Both the position numbers and the translations under genes were made by a program. Below the pieces are notes generated by a model. That model made no database searches, had not been told where the DNA came from, and saw only the letters and a program-made list of their open reading frames with translations. A stretch of 7,633 bases of DNA, from contig CANQZH010000053.1 of the NCBI GenBank assembly GCA_947628245.1, positions 1 through 7,633 of the forward strand, given 5' to 3'. Shown one piece after another: positions 1-4,680 of this stretch; the stretch's first letter is position 1; each line of letters opens with the position of its first letter. Source of the DNA: an uncultured Bacilli bacterium. GTDB lineage: Bacteria; Bacillota_I; Bacilli_A; RF39; UBA660.

Positions 1-943
1 CAAGTTCTGAATCAACTTTAGATATTCCTAATTTAAAGCAAGCTTCATTACCTAATTCCATTATTCGACTATTCATATCTTTACTTACCCGATCATATAT
101 TTCTTCTATTCTTGAAGGATGAATTCTTCCATCTTTAATTAATGATTCAATTGTAAGTTTGGCAATTTCTCTTCGTAATGGATCAAATGATGATACCACA
201 ATTGTCTCAGGTGTATCATCGATAATTAAATCAACACCCGTTACAGCTTCAATAGTTCGGATATTTCTTCCTTCCCTACCTATTAATCTTCCTTTCATCT
301 CATCATTAGGTAAATTAATTGTACTTACCGTTTGCTCTGTAGCCACATCTGCACAATAACGTTGCATAGATTCAATAATAAGTTGTTTACCCTTTTCATT
401 AGCCGTTAACTTAGCTTCTTCTTCCTTTTCTTTAATATAATCGGCAATTTCCAAAGCCATTTCTTCTTCAGTTTTCTTAAGTATTAAATCTCTTGCTTTT
501 TCTTTACTAAATTTAGCAATTTGCTCTAAACGAGTAAATTCTTCTTTTAATTTAGCATCTAATTCCTCTTCTTTGCTTTGTAATTCTTTTTGCTTAGCTA
601 ATAAACTTTGATCTTTGTCCTCAAGCATTTTATCTCTTGATTGAAGCATTTCATCTCTTTTATCTAAACTTGCTTCTCTTTGTAATAATCTTTCTTCCGT
701 AACTGCAAGTTCATCTTTTTTTACTTTAACTTCTTCTAAAGCATCTTCTTTTAATCTTCGAGTTTCTTCTTTAATTTCTAATAATTGGTCTTTTTTTAAT
801 TGTTCAGCTTCTTTTTTAGCATCATTAATTAGTTTATTAGCAGCATTTTCAGCACCTTTTTCTTTCATATACTTAATTAAAAAAGTAATACCAGCTCCAA
901 GTGCTAAACCCAAAATTAAAGCTAAGAGGATTGTTGCATCCAT
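1..943 (-). CDS. rny: Ribonuclease Y, N-terminal 314 residues (cut by left edge)
   Basis: Membrane-anchored endoribonuclease that starts bulk mRNA decay in Bacillota. The ORF is open from an ATG at 943 to the window edge and gives 314 of the roughly 520 residues usual for the family. In order it shows an N-terminal membrane anchor (about residues 3-24, LLALILGLALGAGITFLI), a long charged coiled coil rich in K/E/R (about 30-190), and a KH RNA-binding domain (about 208-275) with the GxxG loop in IGREGRNI (221-228). The following segment (DGRIHPSRIEEIYDRV) is typical of RNase Y. The catalytic HD domain lies beyond the window, so an intact active site cannot be confirmed. An AGGAG ribosome site sits 7 bases upstream of the ATG. 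The gene is transcribed divergently from rpsD. Seen: domain order and KH motif. Known from the family: function and HD domain. Confidence 0.96.
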   Translation of the reverse strand, partial: MDATILLALILGLALGAGITFLIKYMKEKGAENAANKLINDAKKEAEQLKKDQLLEIKEETRRLKEDALEEVKVKKDELAVTEERLLQREASLDKRDEMLQSRDKMLEDKDQSLLAKQKELQSKEEELDAKLKEEFTRLEQIAKFSKEKARDLILKKTEEEMALEIADYIKEKEEEAKLTANEKGKQLIIESMQRYCADVATEQTVSTINLPNDEMKGRLIGREGRNIRTIEAVTGVDLIIDDTPETIVVSSFDPLRREIAKLTIESLIKDGRIHPSRIEEIYDRVSKDMNSRIMELGNEACFKLGISKVDSEL

Positions 944-1002
944 AATTACTCTCCTCTCTTTTTTATTTATAGAAAATTTTTAATTTAATTATCTATAACA
1001 CC

Positions 1003-1031
1003 ATTATAAAGGCAAATTAACTTTTTGACAA
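1003..1031 (-). promoter_or_regulatory. Sigma-A-type promoter for rny
   Basis: On the minus strand, TTGTCA (1031-1026, five of six consensus bases) and TATAAT (1008-1003, perfect) are separated by exactly 17 bases. The predicted start is near 996, giving an untranslated leader of about 53 bases before the rny ATG at 943. There is no TG extension before this -10. Confidence 0.8.
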
Positions 1032-1110
1032 GAGTTTGCTTTTTTGCTTAACATTTTCATATATTAGTTTATTTAGAATATTATATATAGAACAATTTTA
1101 CTGTAAACAA

Positions 1111-1139
1111 TTGACAAATGTCCAATAAATTAGTATAAT
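1111..1139 (+). promoter_or_regulatory. Consensus sigma-A promoter for rpsD
   Basis: TTGACA (1111-1116) and TATAAT (1134-1139) both match the consensus perfectly and have the ideal 17-base spacer. The predicted start is near 1146-1147, leaving a leader of about 150 bases before rpsD. A promoter this strong with a long structured leader fits a ribosomal protein gene controlled after initiation. Confidence 0.92.
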
Positions 1140-1145
1140 CTAAAT

Positions 1146-1292
1146 CGCTACGGGTTAGGCAGCAAAATTAATATTTATTAATGTGTAATCTAAAAGTAAA
1201 ATTTTTCATGAGTATAAACTGCCTTTAGAAAATGTTAATAGATTACTCCCTAATAAAATGTTAATTTAATAACTTTTAGCAATAGAAAGGAG
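1146..1292 (+). promoter_or_regulatory. rpsD leader RNA, probable S4 autoregulatory pseudoknot
   Basis: The transcribed leader holds two perfect helices that cross each other. AGGCAG (1157-1162) pairs with CTGCCT (1219-1224), and GTAATCTA (1185-1192) pairs with TAGATTAC (1239-1246). A local AT hairpin (ATTAA 1167-1171 with TTAAT 1178-1182) lies inside the first helix. A competing 8-bp pairing, CTAAAAGT (1190-1197) with ACTTTTAG (1272-1279), would end just before the AAAGGAG ribosome site (1286-1292), so the fold could affect initiation. Established knowledge: S4 represses rpsD through a pseudoknotted leader in Bacillus subtilis. That this leader binds S4 in the same way is inferred from position and topology; I did not run a covariance-model search. 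Confidence 0.78.
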
Positions 1293-1297
1293 TTTTT

Positions 1298-1897
1298 ATG
1301 GCAAGATATACTGGACCTGCTTATAAAAAGTCTCGTCGTCTTAATTTTTCTACTTTAGAAAATGGTAAAGATTTAAAAAGACTATTTGCTCCAGGAGTAC
1401 ACGGGAATGAAAGACGTCGTAAACTTAGCGAATATGGAATCCAATTACAAGAAAAACAAAAAGTTAGACTATTATATGGATTAAATGAAAAGCAATTCCA
1501 TAAAGTATTTGAACGTGCTTCTAAAATGAAAGGCGTTGCTGGTGAAAATTTATTATTTTTACTAGAAAGTCGTTTAGATAATTTAGTTTATCGTATGGGT
1601 CTTGCAAATACTCGTCGAGGAGCTAGACAATTAGTTAACCACGGTCATATTACAGTTAATGGTAAAAAAGTTGATATTCCATCTTATACTTGCAAAATTA
1701 ATGATGTCATTGCAGTTAAAGAAAATAGTACTTCTCATCCTGCAATCTTAGCAAGTTTAGAAAGTAATAATTCAACTAAAGCTTTTGTAGAATTTGATAA
1801 GAAAAAATTATCTGGTAAATATTTAAGAAGACCTGATCGTTCTGAATTAAATCCTGAAATTAATGAATCATTAATAGTTGAATTTTACAACCGTTAG
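1298..1897 (+). CDS. rpsD: Small ribosomal subunit protein S4 (uS4)
   Basis: Primary 16S rRNA-binding protein that nucleates 30S assembly on the 5' domain; in Bacillota it also represses its own mRNA. The 199 residues match the usual bacterial length of about 200. The N-terminal part has the family pattern MARYTGP with FAPGVHG (30-36). The S4 RNA-binding domain lies at about 90-150, with ESRLDNLVYRMG, RRGARQLVNHGHI and VNGKKVDIPSY. The protein lacks the CxxC zinc-type cysteines found in the N-terminus of some S4 proteins. Its start is set by AAAGGAG five bases upstream of the ATG. It is a stand-alone gene with its own promoter, leader and terminator, not part of an alpha operon with rpsM/rpsK/rpoA as in E. 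coli. Confidence 0.99.
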   Translation: MARYTGPAYKKSRRLNFSTLENGKDLKRLFAPGVHGNERRRKLSEYGIQLQEKQKVRLLYGLNEKQFHKVFERASKMKGVAGENLLFLLESRLDNLVYRMGLANTRRGARQLVNHGHITVNGKKVDIPSYTCKINDVIAVKENSTSHPAILASLESNNSTKAFVEFDKKKLSGKYLRRPDRSELNPEINESLIVEFYNR

Positions 1898-1922
1898 AAT
1901 ACTTTTAAAGTATTCTTCTTTT
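1896..1922 (+). terminator. Intrinsic terminator of rpsD
   Basis: AGAATACT (1896-1903) pairs with AGTATTCT (1909-1916) around a TTTAA loop, followed by a T-rich but interrupted tail (TCTTTT). The last two bases of the rpsD stop codon are part of the stem. The stem is AT-rich, so termination may be incomplete and could feed the next gene. Confidence 0.7.
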
Positions 1923-1929
1923 ATCTACA

Positions 1930-1958
1930 TTGATTTTTCAATTTATCTTTGATATTAT
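1930..1958 (+). promoter_or_regulatory. Possible weak promoter before the membrane-anchored protein gene
   Basis: TTGATT (1930-1935) and TATTAT (1953-1958) are 17 bases apart, matching four and five of six consensus bases. The predicted start, about 1965, would fall on the first base of the ribosome site, leaving a leader of only about 10 bases. In sequence this AT-rich it may be chance, and read-through from rpsD is the alternative. Confidence 0.28.
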
Positions 1959-1974
1959 TTTAATAGGTGATAGA

Positions 1975-3090
1975 ATGAAAAATTTAAAAGAAGGTTTCTT
2001 AAATTTTTATAGTAACCGTAAACACATATATTGGACAATAGCCATCTTAGTTATTACCATTTTGAGTATCATAGGTTTAATAATTTTTGTTGTTGTTACT
2101 AAAAGATACAGCTATTTAGAAATTGAAAATATGTTGGTTGAAAGTTCTAAACAATATTTAATTAATCATAAAGAAATAAGTTTGAATAATGAAGAAAACT
2201 CTTATGAAATAGAAGCTACAAGTTTAATAAATGAAGAATATTTAAAAGATTTTTCAAAGCTTAGTAAAGATACTAATTGTGATGCTACAATAAAGGTTAC
2301 TCTAAACCAAGGAGAATTTAGATATATCCCAATTTTAACTTGTGATAACTATCATACTAAAACTTTACAAGAAACTTTATTAGAAAAAGAAAATATTGTC
2401 ACTAGTGGTGATGGTTTATATCAAATTAATGATGTTTATCGTTATAAAGGTGATTACGTTAACAATTACTTTAAATTTGCTAATAAAACCTGGCGTTTAT
2501 TTAAAATCGAAAATGATAAAATTTATTTAGTTTTAGCTGATACAATAAATGACCGAGATTCAGCTGTTGTATACGATGATCGATATAATTATGATACCGA
2601 AAGTGATCGAGGAATGAATAATTTTGATGAATCAAGAATTAGAGATACTCTAAATAATTACTACAATCAAGATTTTCAAAACTATAAAGCTTATATTGTA
2701 AAACATGATGCTTGTAAAAATACTAGAAGTGAAATTGATAAAGATTTTAATGGAGCTATTGAATGTTTTACAACAACTGAAACCTACATCAGTTTAATGG
2801 CTGTTTATGATTTTTTAAGTGCTAGTCGTGATTACTTATGTTTAGAAACAATGTCATCAAATTGTTCCAATTATAATTATTTAACAATTGCTAAAAATAA
2901 ATGGTGGTTATTAAATGGGACTAATGAAATTTCAGCTAAAGTTTATTATGTTAATCAAACTGGTGATTTAAGATTAGATTATGCTAGTACGAGAAAAAAT
3001 ATAAGATACGTTATTACTTTACCTAATGAAGTATTATATAAAAGTGGAAATGGAACTGAAAAAGATCCATATACCATTTATCAATATTAA
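1975..3090 (+). CDS. Membrane-anchored extracytoplasmic protein, DUF6273-like C-terminal region, function unknown
   Basis: The 371-residue product has a basic N-terminus, one hydrophobic segment (about 19-42) and a large predicted outside part. I chose the ATG at 1975 because AGGTGA lies four bases upstream; the upstream TTG at 1930 has no ribosome site. A helical stretch (45-65) follows the membrane segment and looks pilin- or sensor-like. From about 160 on, the pattern YFKFANKTWRLFKIENDKIYLVLAD, a tyrosine/serine-rich middle, NYNYL plus WWLL (310-313), and a closing SGNGTEKDPYTI resemble, from memory, DUF6273-type surface proteins of uncultured Bacillota. Six cysteines (102, 123, 247, 264, 289, 297) could form three disulfides. 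An EF-hand-like DKDFNGAIE loop lies at 255-263. The resemblance is inference; substrate and role are unknown. Confidence 0.8.
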   Translation: MKNLKEGFLNFYSNRKHIYWTIAILVITILSIIGLIIFVVVTKRYSYLEIENMLVESSKQYLINHKEISLNNEENSYEIEATSLINEEYLKDFSKLSKDTNCDATIKVTLNQGEFRYIPILTCDNYHTKTLQETLLEKENIVTSGDGLYQINDVYRYKGDYVNNYFKFANKTWRLFKIENDKIYLVLADTINDRDSAVVYDDRYNYDTESDRGMNNFDESRIRDTLNNYYNQDFQNYKAYIVKHDACKNTRSEIDKDFNGAIECFTTTETYISLMAVYDFLSASRDYLCLETMSSNCSNYNYLTIAKNKWWLLNGTNEISAKVYYVNQTGDLRLDYASTRKNIRYVITLPNEVLYKSGNGTEKDPYTIYQY

Positions 3091-3109
3091 AGCCTAAGGC
3101 TTTTTTATT
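3089..3109 (+). terminator. Intrinsic terminator of the membrane-anchored protein gene
   Basis: AAAGCC (3089-3094) pairs with GGCTTT (3098-3103) around a TAA loop and runs into a T tract (3101-3106) followed by more T after one A. The stop codon's last two bases are in the stem. It faces the minus-strand terminator at 3116-3137. Confidence 0.85.
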
Positions 3110-3115
3110 TTTCAC

Positions 3116-3137
3116 AAAAAAAGAAGGTATACCCTTC
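3116..3137 (-). terminator. Intrinsic terminator of the tiny-protein operon
   Basis: Read on the minus strand, GAAGG (3137-3133) pairs with CCTTC (3127-3123) around a five-base loop and is followed by seven T (3122-3116). The centre is the palindrome GGTATACC. It ends the two tiny genes about seven bases after the stop of the second one. Confidence 0.8.
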
Positions 3138-3143
3138 CTTATA

Positions 3144-3266
3144 TTAGAAAATTAAGCCACCAAGAATAATTGCAAGTAGAATAAATAAAACTAAAATGAT
3201 GAATGCACTAATGTTATTATTGTTTGTATTACATCCAGCATTTTGTCCTGATTTGCAACAACTCAT
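3144..3266 (-). CDS. Tiny YjcZ-like transmembrane protein, 40 aa
   Basis: A small ORF with an excellent AGGAGG ribosome site (3278-3273) six bases before the ATG at 3266. The N-terminal half is polar and cysteine/asparagine-rich (MSCCKSGQNAGCNTNNNN). The rest is a single hydrophobic helix, ISAFIILVLFILLAIILGG, ending LIF. This matches from memory the YjcZ family ('tiny transmembrane protein', consensus like FALIVVLFILLIIVGA), which in Bacillus is linked to sporulation and the spore. It is the second gene of a two-gene unit, 22 bases after the stop of a paralogous 29-aa gene, and has its own terminator. Three cysteines near the N-terminus could crosslink or bind metal. The family call rests on the helix pattern only; no molecular activity is known to me. 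Confidence 0.85.
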   Translation of the reverse strand: MSCCKSGQNAGCNTNNNNISAFIILVLFILLAIILGGLIF

Positions 3267-3288
3267 AAGGCACCTCCTTCGTTAAAGA

Positions 3289-3378
3289 CTAAATGAATGC
3301 TCCAACAATCAACACTAATAAAATGAACAATACTAGTATTATTGCTGGTCCAAGTCCATTTCCTTCGCAGTTGTTCAT
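3289..3378 (-). CDS. Tiny YjcZ-like transmembrane protein, 29 aa
   Basis: This ORF starts at the ATG at 3378 with AGGAGG (3391-3386) seven bases upstream, and ends with TAG at 3291-3289. The product is a nine-residue polar start (MNNCEGNGL) followed by the helix GPAIILVLFILLVLIVGAFI, which aligns with the helix of the neighbouring 40-aa protein (shared core AxIILVLFILL, then a glycine near the end). It is first in the two-gene unit. The tandem paralogues, strong ribosome sites and shared terminator support real translation despite the tiny size. The family link to YjcZ sporulation proteins comes from the helix pattern; its role here is inferred only. Confidence 0.85.
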   Translation of the reverse strand: MNNCEGNGLGPAIILVLFILLVLIVGAFI

Positions 3379-3410
3379 AATACTCCCTCCTTTATTTGTC
3401 TTTTCATTTA

Positions 3411-3438
3411 TATTGTATGGTAAATTTTTTCTTTGGTT
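3411..3438 (-). promoter_or_regulatory. Possible sporulation-sigma (sigma-K/E type) promoter for the tiny-protein operon
   Basis: On the minus strand CATACAATA (3419-3411) fits both the sigma-K -10 form CATAnnnTA and the sigma-E form CATACAnT. An AC within AACC (3438-3435) lies 16 bases upstream, close to the sigma-K -35. A sigma-A reading (TACAAT) is possible but has no acceptable -35. The predicted leader of about 25 bases includes the AGGAGG site. In AT-rich DNA such a match can be chance, but it sits where the promoter is needed and agrees with the sporulation link of the family. Confidence 0.45.
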
Positions 3439-3469
3439 CTTATTTTCATTTACTAATTTCTATTAGACG

Positions 3470-3478
3470 TGTTATAAT
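3470..3478 (+). promoter_or_regulatory. Extended -10 promoter for prsA
   Basis: TGTTATAAT: a perfect TATAAT (3473-3478) with a TG extension. The -35 region is poor (TTTACT, 18-base spacer, four of six matches), as expected when a TGn extension compensates. Predicted start is near G3485, 21 bases before the ATG. TTGTTTAAAG follows the -10 by exactly four bases, as at two other promoters in this window. Confidence 0.8.
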
Positions 3479-3505
3479 ATCATTGTTTAAAGAAAGAAGG
3501 ATATT

Positions 3506-4519
3506 ATGAACAAGAAAAAAATTGTAATAGTAAGTTTATGTACTTTACTACTATGTGGATGTGGAAAAGAAATTCCCACTTTAGCTGATGGAGGACAAGC
3601 TGTTGTAACTTTTTCTGATGAAAGCCTAAGCGTTTCAACTAATGATTTATATAATAGTATGAAAGAACAATATGCTCTTAATTCTTTAATCGAATTAATG
3701 GATAAAAAAATTTTAGAAAAAGAATTACCTGATGATTTAGAAACTGAAATGGAAAATGCTAAAACAACCGTTAAATCAATGAAAGATACTTATGGTGAAG
3801 AACAAATTGTTTCTTATTTTGGTTCAGTAGATAATTATACAAATTATATTTATATTAATAATTTACAACAAAAAGCTATTTTAAATTATGCTAAAACTAA
3901 AGTTACTGATAAAGAAGTAAAATCTTATTATGATAAGAATATTTATGGTGATGTTACAGTTGATCATATTTTAATTAAAACAAATGTTACAGAAGATACC
4001 TCAAGTGAAGATAAAGAAAAATTAGAAACTGAAGCTAAAAATAAAGTTAATGAAATAATTGAAAAATTAAATAATGCTGAAGATAAATTAGCAACTTTTA
4101 AAGAACTTGCTAAAGAATATTCTGATGATGAAGCAACTAAAGATAATGGTGGAAGCTTAGGAGCTATTAATACTGATACTTTATCTAGTAGTTACGATGA
4201 ATTATTAGAAGCAGCAAGAAAACTAGAAGATGGTAAATACTCTACTGAGTTAATAACTACTGAATTAGGTTATCACGTAATCTATAAGGAAAGCACAGCT
4301 GAAAAACCTGAATTAGATTCTGTTAAAGAAGATATTTTAGAAACATTAGGTAATGATAAAATTAGTGAAGATGCGACTTTAAGTATCACAGCAATGGAAG
4401 AATTAAGAAAAAAATATGGTATGGAAATAACTGATTCTGATTTAAAAGAAAAATATTCAAACTATATAGCTAATTCTATTGCATCAGCTAAACAAAGTGA
4501 ACAAGAAGCTACCAAATAA
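3506..4519 (+). CDS. prsA: PrsA-type lipoprotein foldase (parvulin peptidyl-prolyl isomerase)
   Basis: Lipoprotein that helps secreted proteins fold on the outer face of the cell membrane by cis-trans isomerisation of prolyl bonds. The signal peptide MNKKKIVIVSLCTLLLCGC ends in a lipobox, with Cys19 as the lipidated residue. Residues 30-150 are a helical chaperone-type region (SurA/PrsA N-terminal like). The parvulin domain spans about 150-262 with the marks VDHILIK (152-158), FKELAKEYSDD, GGSLG (215-219) and GYHVIY (255-260). A helical, lysine/glutamate-rich C-terminus follows. The 337 residues are somewhat more than the 292 of B. subtilis PrsA because of a longer insert after VDHILIK and a longer C-terminus. 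AAGG lies five bases before the ATG. It is a single-gene unit with its own promoter and terminator, divergent from the tiny-protein operon. Confidence 0.93.
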   Translation: MNKKKIVIVSLCTLLLCGCGKEIPTLADGGQAVVTFSDESLSVSTNDLYNSMKEQYALNSLIELMDKKILEKELPDDLETEMENAKTTVKSMKDTYGEEQIVSYFGSVDNYTNYIYINNLQQKAILNYAKTKVTDKEVKSYYDKNIYGDVTVDHILIKTNVTEDTSSEDKEKLETEAKNKVNEIIEKLNNAEDKLATFKELAKEYSDDEATKDNGGSLGAINTDTLSSSYDELLEAARKLEDGKYSTELITTELGYHVIYKESTAEKPELDSVKEDILETLGNDKISEDATLSITAMEELRKKYGMEITDSDLKEKYSNYIANSIASAKQSEQEATK

Positions 4520-4541
4520 AAAGACCAACAGGTCTTTTTTT
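4519..4541 (+). terminator. Intrinsic terminator of prsA
   Basis: AAAGACC (4520-4526) pairs with GGTCTTT (4531-4537) around AACA, followed by an unbroken T run to 4541. It starts directly at the stop codon. Confidence 0.92.
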
Positions 4542-4554
4542 AGGTTCTTAAACA

Positions 4555-4590
4555 TTAAGGGGTGATGAAAATAATTTGTCACTTCTTTTT
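4555..4590 (+). terminator. Second hairpin with T tract downstream of prsA
   Basis: AAGGGGTGA (4557-4565) can pair with TCACTTCTT (4579-4587) using two G-U wobbles, with a 13-base AT loop, followed by more T. It could act as a backup terminator for prsA. It is also the left half of the symmetric element 4555-4663, so the hairpin may reflect that element rather than selection for termination. Confidence 0.4.
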
Positions 4591-4622
4591 AACTTTTTTT
4601 TAACATTAAATTATATTTTCAT

Positions 4623-4657
4623 AAAAAAAGATGATACTTAATTTTTAAGTTATCACC
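4623..4657 (-). terminator. Intrinsic terminator of miaB
   Basis: On the minus strand GGTGAT (4657-4652) and ACTTAA (4650-4645), with one bulged A at 4651, pair with TTAAGTATCATC (4641-4630) around AAA, including one G-U pair. Seven T follow (4629-4623). This is a 12-bp stem with a proper T tract, starting about 25 bases after the miaB stop. Confidence 0.85.
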
Positions 4658-4680
4658 CCTTAAAGTGCAAGCACCTTTTT

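Larger units (their letters stand above)
4555..4663. repeat. 109-bp symmetric intergenic element with perfect 12-bp inverted ends
   Basis: TTAAGGGGTGAT (4555-4566) and ATCACCCCTTAA (4652-4663) are perfect inverted copies, 85 bases apart, filling most of the gap between the convergent genes prsA and miaB. Each end also begins its own inward hairpin followed by a T tract: the left one on the plus strand, the right one on the minus strand. It carries no plausible gene. It may be a bidirectional terminator pair or a small non-coding repeat of MITE/REP type; both ends carry TTAA. Only one copy is in this window, so repetition in the genome cannot be judged. Confidence 0.6.

Noticed and set aside
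159..359. 66-codon plus-strand open frame
   Set aside because: It is antisense to the KH domain of rny and has no ribosome site; the rny reading on the minus strand is clearly the real gene.
1229..1265. 11-base direct repeat AAAATGTTAAT (1229-1239 and 1255-1265) in the rpsD leader
   Set aside because: AT-rich, only two copies, and no link to the helices; probably chance in this composition.
1930..1974. Upstream TTG start adding 15 residues to the membrane-anchored protein
   Set aside because: No ribosome site precedes it and it lies at the end of the rpsD terminator; the ATG at 1975 has AGGTGA at good spacing and starts a normal basic-then-hydrophobic N-terminus.
4565..4603. 12-codon ORF (MKIICHFFLTFF) after an AAGGGGTG sequence
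   Set aside because: The ribosome-site-like bases are part of the inverted repeat, the peptide is tiny and no homologue is known to me; more likely a by-product of the hairpin element.
4662..4680. GTGC-AA-GCAC hairpin followed by T run as a plus-strand terminator
   Set aside because: The stem is four pairs with a two-base loop, too short to be stable, and two better hairpins already lie upstream.
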